Assembly (NCBI GenBank): GCA_946965045.2
Contig: OX337231.1
Location: forward strand, 3,658,001 to 3,722,000
Source: Epithemia pelagica
Taxonomy: Eukaryota; Bacillariophyta; Bacillariophyceae; Surirellales; Surirellaceae
Reading direction: 5' to 3'
Length of the DNA stretch: 64,000 nucleotides
Positions within the stretch are counted from its first letter, which is position 1. The number at the start of each line of letters is the position of its first letter. Both the position numbers and the translations under genes were made by a program. Below, one piece after another: positions 1 to 10,200 of the stretch. The notes beneath the pieces were generated by a model. The model saw nothing but the letters and a program-made list of their open reading frames with translations, had not been told where the DNA came from and searched no databases.

Positions 1-2678
1 GGGCTGTGGCTGCTGCTGTCGTTGTGGGAAGATTCACGTGTTTCGTGTTCGAGTGCCCCCCAACAAAACGCCTCAGAGTTTCACGGAGTGCAGAACGGCA
101 TTCATTGGGTTTTTAGTTGTGACAAGCACAAAGCTATGCCTGCCCATTATTTGGGAGTGTGGCCTAGCTAGGAGTATTGTAGCACATAGACATTGCGCTA
201 TGTGTTGTTGTTGTTGATTGCTGCTTGTTGGAGATTTTGGGTCTCTCTTCTGCAAGACCACACGAGGACGATACGAACAGTTCGTAGGTCCACCATGAAC
301 CATGAATGTTGATATTTGGTTCCAGAGCTCCTGCCGTAGGTTGCTGAACCAATCTTTGTGCCGGCGCCCCAGCAAACAGCTGTCGGAACCCAGCCACGTG
401 ACATTTGTCTTGTTTGCTGTCTAGTAGAACATCGAATGCAGCCCAGTGGGTCGCTAGACACCCATGCACCGAGCGACCAATATCGAGGTTCCAATCAGTT
501 GCATTTCATGGTACGTCAACAGGGAAGTACACTTTGTATTCTCTCTTCCTTGTCTCACCCAACAAACAAGATCCAATCCTCAGTCTAAATGCACGGCCTA
601 CCGAGGATACACTGACGACTGCTGATCATCTTTGCCAGGCCAAGCTTTTTGATTTGGACTGGCTAGTGTCGAACTAGTTGCAAACAAGTCTTTTTCTCCC
701 ATTGCATTGCCGTTTTGTTCGTCGTTGCAGTCGAGTCGGAACCTCCCTCCGACAAGAAGAACTGCAGATGCAGACCCAAACACCGACATGGCAGCGGTTT
801 GACGCACGAGAGCGAGGGAGAGAGTCCTTGAATATGCAAACGGTCAAGGCCCTGATTGATTCCATCCGACGGTCCATCCCTTCTTTCGGCAATAGACGTA
901 CAGTGGAAATCCTTGGAAACGTTCCAGCAACAAAGACATGACATGAATGCTCCTGATTTGGCGACAGAACGTGTCTTGGCGTTCCTTTGACCCTACTTAC
1001 AACCCATTGCCATTGCCGCATCTATGTGACACTCGACTGTCATCGTCTCCCTGTGCGACGGATGGACAAACCCTGTTGATGCGAAACATGAATCAATTCA
1101 TTGCAAAGATCTTTCCATTTGGATCTCTGCAGTGAGGGGTTCATTGGGTTGTTCACACCAAGTAATTATCCATTGCTCTTGGATATCAAACATACGGAGA
1201 CCCTTGCAGGAAAGATACGATGGAGCCAAATGAATAGACATATTTTGCGTAAGATCCAAGCAGTTGTCAGATTGCTGTCAAGGCAGGTGAGCAAACTATT
1301 CATCCCCGAGATGTCGAATCAAGTCTTTCGAAGGGCACGTCCAGCAAGGCCAAGAACAGGTTCTCAAAGAGAAGGACGGTCGATTCGTCGTTGAAACCGG
1401 GATGTCATTCAAGATTTACCAGTACCATGTACCTGTACTTGCAAGCACAAACCAATGTGGACAGCGACGGCACACCAGGTCACTTGATGCCGTTATAATC
1501 ATTTTGAGAACTCTGCCAGAAGCGGTGTGAAAGCCTGATGAAGACGGGCGTCACTGCATCCACTAGTATCGCCAAGCAACATTCATGAGTGTGCCAGAAA
1601 GGGTTGTTCATCTCTCCTGTCGTCCAATCAGTGACTCATTGATCCTTACATAGCAAACAGCCCAATTTGCAGCATGGATCGGAGCCACCAGCACCACCGA
1701 AGAATGATAAGCGTGATAGGCCATTGCAGCCTAGTCTTGGAAGCGGCCTAGCCACCCTGTACTTGTCCGCCTAGGCCGATGCAAGGCAGCCTCTGTTTGA
1801 TACAATCGAATACCACCGCAGTTCTATGGAAAAGTTCAAGAGTTCCCATCACATTCATACATTCATCCCCCTGTAGTCATGTTTTTGGTTCGGTTCGCTG
1901 AGCCATATATGTAGTTCTCGTTTGGAGGCTTTGACCAGTCAAGAATGTTTTCTCGGGCAAACAACCCGTGCCTATGGATGAAGCTGGACGCAGCATCTCT
2001 TCAGCTTTGCATCATGATGGATCAGCAAGGCCCCAGCCTCTACGTTCCGTTCCTCAAAATGTGTCCTAAAGGTGAATTGTGGGAACGAAATTGGCGTAAC
2101 CAGTCTAAATCGACACGGAGTAGCTACGATTCTACTCTTGACACATAAAATGAAGGGAATGGATGGATATAGGGGTTAGGGGTATACGAGTACCTATTGT
2201 AGCCAACCTAGCTTTGCTATTCTCTCGGAGAAATAGATAGACGAGGCCTACCAATTTCGCAACTGGATCTACTCGTAATCGAACACTGCAGAAGTCTTCG
2301 ATGACGACTGATTCTCGTCACTTATCAATCTTGACTAATTGATTTCTCCCAAGCATCAAGCATTCCTTTCAATAAATAGATGAGTCATCGAGAACGGTTG
2401 AAGATTGAAGTTTCAATTGAGCTTTGGTAACGCCTAACGTCCCCGAATCTCGAGGAACACCGCGAGCCCGATCATGGGCCGTAGGAGTAGTTTCTCATAT
2501 TTTGTCCACATAGTTTTTGATATTTGAGATAGCTGAGCTAGCAGCTATCTCTGCTACGCCTGTTCATTTCCTTGGGGAATGGCTGAATGCGGGATTTGGC
2601 AGAGGACACTTTGGTTCCCAGCAACTCTTTTCGATCTAGAAATGGGAACGCATGTTTTGTTTCTTGACAACCTCCACA
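1..2678. other. gene-poor region, nothing supported
   Basis: Only short overlapping open frames on both strands, none with a recognisable domain, a convincing start context or splice-consistent continuation. No structural RNA was recognised. I see nothing here that I would annotate as a gene. Confidence 0.6.
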
Positions 2679-4046
2679 GAATGGTACGATCTATGAGAAG
2701 CAATGGTGAACAAGTAGACACGCTCGCTGAACCAGACGAGGCCCGACATGTCAATGTCTGTATCGGAGGCGGGTTGTTACAGAAACATGACTACCTTCGA
2801 TCTAGGTGATATGGTGACATGACCATGTTCAATCTCGGTCCTTCTTGTCTGACAGGTTTCTCCTTACACCACCATACCAAATACCAAATGCGTTGTATTA
2901 TCACACATACACGAACTGACAAATCGGATCTACTCATGGTCCCTGATGAGCACTTTGGTCACTGTTCCTCGTGCGGTTTCTCAGGTGTCATTCTTCATGG
3001 ATAGAGCGGCAACAGCCATTTTCTAGATCCGAAAGGTCTTATGGCTTGACTCAAGAGTCATGAGGATTTCCAGCTCACGGTAAGTGCCATCGTGACAACT
3101 CTCTAGAGGTGCTCATAACAGCAGGACAATTCGTAGCCATAGCTCACCGACGTTACGCATGGACCGCTTCTAGCAGTCCGGCCGTATGTGTTTGAACAGT
3201 GCGATCCATGCTGGATAGTCTCACGAATGATGTGTCATGCTCTTTTGCAGAGAGTGCGAGTTTAACTCCCTTCGAAGCTTACTCACCGATGCAAGGTCCA
3301 GGAAACGTCGAAGAGATGCATTCCCCGTCACCAAGGCGTCTCACTTGAAAAGAGAAGCCTTTGAATGGTACGATCTATGAGAAGCAATGGTGAACAAGTA
3401 GACACGCTCGCTGAACCAGACGAGGCCCGACATGTCAATGTCTGTATCGGAGGCGGGTTGTTACAGAAACATGACTACCTTCGATCTAGGTGATATGGTG
3501 ACATGACCATGTTCAATCTCGGTCCTTCTTGTCTGACAGGTTTCTCCTTACACCACCATACCAAATACCAAATGCGTTGTATTATCACACATACACGAAC
3601 TGACAAATCGGATCTACTCATGGTCCCTGATGAGCACTTTGGTCACTGTTCCTCGTGCGGTTTCTCAGGTGTCATTCTTCATGGATAGAGCGGCAACAGC
3701 CATTTTCTAGATCCGAAAGGTCTTATGGCTTGACTCAAGAGTCATGAGGATTTCCAGCTCACGGTAAGTGCCATCGTGACAACTCTCTAGAGGTGCTCAT
3801 AACAGCAGGACAATTCGTAGCCATAGCTCACCGACGTTACGCATGGACCGCTTCTAGCAGTCCGGCCGTATGTGTTTGAACAGTGCGATCCATGCTGGAT
3901 AGTCTCACGAATGATGTGTCATGCTCTTTTGCAGAGAGTGCGAGTTTAACTCCCTTCGAAGCTTACTCACCGATGCAAGGTCCAGGAAACGTCGAAGAGA
4001 TGCATTCCCCGTCACCAAGGCGTCTCACTTGAAAAGAGAAGCCTTT
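2679..4046. repeat. 684-bp perfect-looking tandem duplication
   Basis: Two head-to-tail copies, 2679-3362 and 3363-4046, with a constant offset of 684 bp. I followed the sequence through both copies and saw no mismatch. The junction reads gcctttg|aatgg; the second copy leaves the repeat at gcctttg|ttgg, so the homology at the breakpoints is only about 1 bp. The same 61-codon open frame appears in each copy (2819-3004, 3503-3688), but I see nothing that makes it a gene. It is either a very recent duplication or an assembly duplication. Confidence 0.9.
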
Positions 4047-5161
4047 GTTGGTTTGTTTATGAGGAATGGCATACGACTACCATGTTCGGTCGACGAGGGT
4101 AGTCTGATAGACGATGAAAGGAAAGGAAACCCATGAACTCTGCCAATGAGACGCTGTGAAATTATTCATTCAAGGCTTTTCTGGTGACTCACCATGATCT
4201 ATGCCTCATGCACAACGGAGGAAGGGCTTCATGGTCTCATAAAGCCCTTGGGATACCATCCTGTTTTCGTGGCAATACAATGGTTTGGGAAGGAGCTACC
4301 GGCATCTTTCGCGAACCCTCGTTTCGATATTGATCTCCATCCTCGTCCTCTTGCTCTGTAACGGCTGGACCAACGCGTGAAAGCGGTCTACATGGCACCA
4401 TTTACACCAGACATTCTCTCGCTGTCATGCGGGTGGTACTAGAGCACGTCGGATTGGAAATAATCATCTCATTGCACCCAAAGTCCCAGCAGTCACCGTC
4501 CGTTCTCAGTTTATCTGCCGGCTTCTTTCCACATATCTAGAGCGGCACCAAGTTCTTTACTTTGAAGTCAAGACCGAAAACGGAGCAAATCCGGATGCAA
4601 TTCAATGGATACCACATATTGCCACTCGAAAATCGCCCACAAGTTATCGACTATGCGGTTGTTGGGGATGAATCGCTAAATTGGACTTGGCTTGGTGGGA
4701 ATGGAGGAGAGGATAGACGTCTCCAACAGTAAGAAAAGGACATGAGTGCAGTTCTTGGTCAGTTTGTCAAGTTGTCTGGACCACCTAATGCGAACAAGCC
4801 ATTTCAAACTTTGACTGATGAGTTCATTGATCGAGGGATGCCTTGTCGCTGGCTAACTCGTGTGTTCAACGACAGAACGTAAAGAGTTCCTCAATCCACC
4901 AACAATGTATATTGTGTAGTGAAGCTCTCTGGAATCTTCTTGTCCATGATTCAAACCAAGACATGCCATTGCTCAGCTGCAGAGGAACATATCGGCGGAA
5001 TGTCCGACCAACTCTACCAAGTCGTCCTGTTGCTCATCTATCATGAGCTTTCAATGAGCTCATCAAGATCCACACAAGAGCGGGAGATCATTGTTCACTC
5101 TCCGTTCTCGATCTTCTAGGAGAGTACCCTGTAACCTCTCTCCTCTAGCTAGGAGTGTATG
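4047..5161. other. intergenic, nothing supported
   Basis: Short unconvincing open frames only. No gene, RNA or repeat was recognised between the tandem duplication and the left target-site duplication of the first retrotransposon. Confidence 0.5.
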
Positions 5162-5165
5162 CTTT

Positions 5166-5286
5166 CAAAATATGGCTAGCCTATTGAGCGAAATTAGCGA
5201 TAGTAAGGCTAGTAAGGCCTCTAAGCTTGAGGCATGAAATAGACACAATTTTTATATTTTCGAGTCACACCCCTACGCGTATTTTG
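5166..5286 (+). repeat. CoDi-A 5' LTR (121 bp)
   Basis: Identical by eye to 11339-11459. Its termini form a 7-bp inverted repeat, CAAAATA..TATTTTG, rather than the usual TG..CA. The boundary is fixed by flanking cttt on both sides, by the purine tract before the right copy and by the primer-binding site after this one. Confidence 0.93.
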
Positions 5287-5301
5287 GTTTATCAGACCCA
5301 A
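5287..5301 (+). promoter_or_regulatory. CoDi-A primer-binding site
   Basis: GTTTATCAGACCCAA directly abuts the 5' LTR. The same 15-mer abuts the 5' LTR of CoDi-C and CoDi-D. It lacks the TGG that pairs with a tRNA CCA tail. Its complement TTGGGTCTGATAAAC fits a tRNA anticodon arm: stem TGGGT, loop CTGATAA, then the start of the 3' stem. This suggests priming by a cleaved half tRNA. Confidence 0.8.
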
Positions 5302-5724
5302 GAAACTCTGCGATTATGGTAAAAGCTATGGCACAATGGCCTGGGAAGGTCGAGAAATATCTGGATCGATGATATAGATCCGCCCAAAGGTCGACTAATG
5401 AAGTCGTACAGCTAGTCTCGTAGAATATCCGGCCTGCAACGGGGTTTGGACCGGACTAGCTAACAGATGTGGTCTGCGAGTGCGCACATCTGGGGCAATG
5501 GCGGACGCGCCGGTCTTGGCCGTTGACAAGACAAAGCCTGCTATGCGGTCATGATTATTTCATAAATGAAACATGTGCCGACGATGCAGCTGTGCACGCT
5601 TTCTACCTTTTGAATCGCCCGAGATGAGTGAAGAACCGGACCGTGTGACTGAAAGAGAATGCTCACTTCCGAGTACAAGAAAGTCCCAATTGATCCGTCT
5701 ACTCGTAGACAAAAGAAGTAAACC

Positions 5725-7203
5725 ATGGCCGCACCTCCAACCGCTCAAGAACTGCTCACTCAGCTCAATGGCTACCTTGAGAATACCCTCCTCATTGGTC
5801 AACAAGAAGTTCGTAACGCTCTCAATGCACAAGGCCTTGTTTCGATTGGCGATTTTGATGGTCTAAAGGAAGACGATATCGCTGAAATTTGCGCTAATGC
5901 CAGGAAACCCGGTGGAACTATTCCTAATCCGGACTATGACGCTGCTAATCCAGTTCCTGGAGTCCCAGTTACCATTACGAACCCTGGAGTATTGGTCGGA
6001 CATGTTTTGGAAAAGCGCTTGAAGATGCTTGGGTACTACGTCCAGTATCTCAACAAGGTCGATCGCGAGTTTAGTGCGGCAACGGCAACATTGGCCCAAA
6101 TCCAAGGACTCTACCGTCTTAAAGAAGCAGACGATGAGTATGATAATGAGATTGAGCTTCCCGAGAAACTCACAAATGTTGAGAACATACGAGTCGTTCT
6201 CGAAGATTTAGACAACTACCTTGAGAGGAAAAGAGGAGTTACTATGATCCCTTTGGCAGCGTATACCCGCTCGATGCCAACTCCTCCTCCGGTTAACTTG
6301 GACCCTGGAATCGGAGCACCAACGTACTTGAGAGAACTAATCAGGCGTGCGCCACTAACTGGAGCAACTGCGGTGGCTGACAAAGAGGCAGTTTGGGATG
6401 TCATACGCCACATAACCCATGATGGCCCTGGATGGGGCTGGGTTCAAGCCTTTAGCCGCAGTCGAGACGGAAGAGGTGCTTATATCGCCTTAAAGAGTCA
6501 TTACTTAGGCGATGCCTTTCAAACAAGACTGAGGGCAAAAGCAGACCAAGTGTTGGAATCGGCCTATTATGACGGGTCAAAACGAAACTACACATATGAG
6601 AGGTACATTGAATCTCTCCAGAGGGCCTTTACGGACCTCGAATCAACTGGCGAGATGGTCAGTAATGAAAGGAAGGTTAGAGTTTTATTGTTGGGTGTAT
6701 CTGATCCAAGGCTTGAAAGCGCGAAGAACACCATACTCGCTACACCTTCACTCAGAGCAAACTTTGAAGTCGCTTCCAACTATTTGGCAGAGATTCTTGA
6801 CAGCAAGGTCTCGTACAGCGCTTCAACAAGGAAGGCCCGAATCTCATCTATCCAGCATAACAAGAATGGAAAAGGTGGAAACAAGAAGAATGGGAGTAAC
6901 CAATCAAACGGTTTTGACCCCAACAAATATTATCCCTTTAGAAAGTGGATAAAACTCACAAAGGAACAACAGCAAATGGTCCGAGAAGCAAGGGACGCTG
7001 TTAACAGCAGCACAAAGAAAAGGTCTGCTGCTGCTGTTCATTGTAAGAACGGTAAGAACAAGAGAAAAGGTGTTGATGGAAGCACGACGACAACTACCGA
7101 TGAGAGTTCAGAGACAACTGGCGACTCCAGTGAGAACGACAAGGAACTCGGTATTGGCGCCATAATGAGCCAGAGAAAGAAAGGCAGGAGAGAAACCGTG
7201 TGA
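5725..7203 (+). CDS. CoDi-A Gag-like protein
   Basis: A 492-aa capsid-type protein expected to form cytoplasmic virus-like particles and package element RNA. It starts at ATG in the context aaccATGG. The body is aligned along its length with gag of CoDi-D, including NARKPGG and RKLDN-like acidic and helical stretches. The C-terminal fifth is rich in Lys, Asn and Ser and low in complexity, which could bind RNA. No CX2CX4HX4C zinc knuckle is visible. It ends at UGA (7201-7203) with C next. Pol follows in the same frame with no other stop, so Gag-Pol is probably made by readthrough. Confidence 0.85.
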   Translation: MAAPPTAQELLTQLNGYLENTLLIGQQEVRNALNAQGLVSIGDFDGLKEDDIAEICANARKPGGTIPNPDYDAANPVPGVPVTITNPGVLVGHVLEKRLKMLGYYVQYLNKVDREFSAATATLAQIQGLYRLKEADDEYDNEIELPEKLTNVENIRVVLEDLDNYLERKRGVTMIPLAAYTRSMPTPPPVNLDPGIGAPTYLRELIRRAPLTGATAVADKEAVWDVIRHITHDGPGWGWVQAFSRSRDGRGAYIALKSHYLGDAFQTRLRAKADQVLESAYYDGSKRNYTYERYIESLQRAFTDLESTGEMVSNERKVRVLLLGVSDPRLESAKNTILATPSLRANFEVASNYLAEILDSKVSYSASTRKARISSIQHNKNGKGGNKKNGSNQSNGFDPNKYYPFRKWIKLTKEQQQMVREARDAVNSSTKKRSAAAVHCKNGKNKRKGVDGSTTTTTDESSETTGDSSENDKELGIGAIMSQRKKGRRETV

Positions 7204-7206
7204 CGA
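7201..7206 (+). promoter_or_regulatory. putative UGA-C stop-readthrough site, CoDi-A
   Basis: TGACGA separates gag from pol. From 7204 the frame stays open through 18 codons to the first pol ATG at 7258 and on to 11202. UGA followed by C is a known leaky termination context. The same arrangement occurs in the other three copia elements of this window. Confidence 0.7.
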
Positions 7207-7257
7207 GATGTCCGCGAGATAGATGCACTCTCCAGGGACATTAGCGTTAGGACGTCT

Positions 7258-10200
7258 ATGTGCGAACTAGACAGTCACGCTGACACCTGTTGTCTTGGTA
7301 AGGATTGCCTCGTTTTATATGAGACAGACAAGGCAGAAGTGAGTGGGTTTTCAACACAGCTCGGGAAACTAAAGGAAACTCCCGTAATCACAGGCGTGTT
7401 GGCATATGATGAACCTGAGACAGGAGAGACTTACCTGTTGTACTTTCATCAAGCGCTCCATCTTCCGATGATGGAGAAGAGCCTATTGAATCCAAATCAG
7501 ATGAGAGAGGCTGGTATCATCGTCAATGATGTACCACTCAAGTTTATCAAACAAGAGCAAAGGACAAGTGAATCTCATTCATTGGTTGTTCCCATTAATG
7601 ACGACAACGAGAGCACCCTGACAATTCCTCTGGAGTTAAAAGGAGTAATCAGTGGCTTCACTGTAAGGAAACCGTCTTGGGAAGAGATAGCGGATGTTGA
7701 CCCTGCGAACAGGATTGAGATGACCAACGACAGTCCAGAATGGGCCCCGAATGACTCGGCTGAAGAAGATGTCGATGAGAGGAGGCTCAGACAGGACGTT
7801 CGTCAAGACATGGTCAGAACGAGAGGTTCGAGGTCGTTGAGTAACAGAATGGCCAAGATGGTGAGAGTAAACTCAAGAACCGTAGCCGAAACGAGCCATA
7901 AGAGAAAGGGGACAATAGATCCCATTGGGTTGGCTTCGAGATGGGGAATCGGTTTGTCAGTTGCGGAAAGGACTTTCAAAGCAACAACGCAACTTGGGGT
8001 AAGAGATTTTTCCCAAGGCGTCGGAAGTAAAAGACTCAAGCATACGGCTTACCAGCTTAAGCATAGAAGGCTTCGGGCAGATGTATACACAGATACTCTG
8101 TTTTCGGATACAAAATCTTTGAGCCAAAATACTTGTGGTCAAATTTTTGCGACCGAGTTTGGTTGGGTTCAATTTTATCCGTTGGAACGCAAGAAGGATG
8201 CTCACACGGCTCTGGAGAAGATCTTTAACGATTACAGAATATTCAATAGTGTTGTCCCAGATAATGCTCCAGAATTGACGAGTGGGAAATTCAAGAAGAC
8301 TGCCCAAAAGTTTGGTTGTCGTATTAAGCCCATAGAAGCTTGGACACCAAACCAAAATCTAGCCGAAGCGAACATCCGTGAACTGAAGAGGGCTTATAGA
8401 AGGGAAATGAGAAGGACAAATGCCCCTGCCGTATTATGGGATCATTGCTTGCAACTGGTAGCTGAGAGACGATCCCATACAGCTTCTGCGACTGAACCGT
8501 TTGATGAAGGCCCACCTATAAAAATGTTGACCGGTGATACACCAGACATATCCCATCTAGTTGAACACAGATGGTATGACCCGGTCTGGTATTCTAATCC
8601 CGGGTTTGAGAACAGGGAACTCGGAAGGTGGCTAGGACCAAGTAAATCGGTTGGTCAAGCAATGAGTTCGAAAATACTGACACGAAAAGGCAAGATTGTC
8701 CATCGTACTTCCGTGTGGCCCCTGTCGGTTGAAAAGTCCCATGATCCGTCGTTTACTGCACAACGTGAACAGTTTGATACTGACCTAAAGGAAGCTCTGG
8801 GTAACCGATTCGAAGGTCTTGACCCAGAGGAAGGAGATGATCCCGCAGAAGAAGGAAATGATACTCCTTTCTTCGAGGCATATGAAGACGATGAGCAAGA
8901 AGACACAAGAGTTCCAGAGGCCGACGATTACAAGGTGGATGCATACGACAAATTAATCTCGGCCAAGGTGATGCTCCCTTTAGGGGACTCAAAGAGACCA
9001 GGTCAAGTTATACGTCGGAAAAGAGATGCAGACGGTAATCCAATTGGTCGGTCATCTTCAAATCCGTATCTGGATACGTCGTTGTACGAAGTAGAGTTCC
9101 ATGATGGCCACGTCGAGTCTTATGCGGCAAACCTGATTGCCGAGAACATTTACGAGCAGTTAGACGATGAGGGAAACAAATACAAACTCATCGATCAGAT
9201 CATGGATCACCGAAAAGATGCAACTGCCATACCAATCTCAGAGGGTACGTTCTTTCATAATGGGAGAGAACATAAGAAAAAGACGACGAGGGGTTGGCAT
9301 CTTTGTATATTGTGGAAAGATGGTTCCACGTCGTGGGAGATGCTCAAGGACCTGAAGGAATCGTATCCTTTAGAAGTAGCCGAATATGCAGTGGCTAACT
9401 TGCTCGACAAAGAACCGGCTTTCAATTGGTGGGTCGATTTCACTCTCAAGAGGCGTGCAAGACTAATCAAGGCCATCTCAAGCACAAGGTACATGCGAAA
9501 ATGGCAAAAGTACGGTATTGAGCTTCCTAAGACCGTAGAACGGGCGTTGCAAATCGATAAAGAAACAGGAACAGACTTCTGGGCTAAAGCCCTTCAACTC
9601 GAAATGTCAAAGATCTTTCCTGCAGTCAAGATTTTGGAAGAAGGCGCGCTGCACCCACCTGGCCATCAAGTCATCCCATGTCATATTGTGTTTGACATAA
9701 AGATGGATTTTACCAGGAAAGCGAGGTATGTAGCAGGGGGACACCGTACCCAAGAGCCAGAAACGCCTACCTATGCCAGTGTAGTCAGCAGAGAGAGCGT
9801 GAGAATCGGATTCTTACTTGCAGCACTGAATGGAATCAATATCCTTGCGGCTGATATCGCTGGAGCATATTTGAACGCTCCTTGCCACGAAAGAGTGTGC
9901 ACCAAATGTGGCTTAGAATTTGGAAAAGAAAATGAAGGGAGGTACGCGATAATCACTAAGGCACTATATGGCCTTAAGACGAGTGCCTTCGCATGGAGAG
10001 AACACCTTTCCACGACTTTGCAAGAGTCGTTAGGGTTTCGACCGTGCCGAGCAGATCCCGATGTATATCTTCGGGCCTCTACAAAAGATGATGGATCGAA
10101 GTACTATGAACTGGTGTTCATCTATATAGATGACGTCCTTGTCATCTCTCAGAAGGCACAAGAGATCTTGAATATGATCGACCAACATTATTTATTGAAA

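Noticed and set aside
1-1400. Cluster of overlapping 60-115 codon frames on both strands
   Set aside because: No domain, many start with TTG or GTG, and overlaps are mutual; consistent with random open frames.
5287-5301. Conventional tRNA 3'-end primer site (TGGTTTATCAGACC) in CoDi-A
   Set aside because: In CoDi-C the same core follows CA rather than TG, so the conserved part starts at GTTTATC and does not include the TGG that pairs with CCA.
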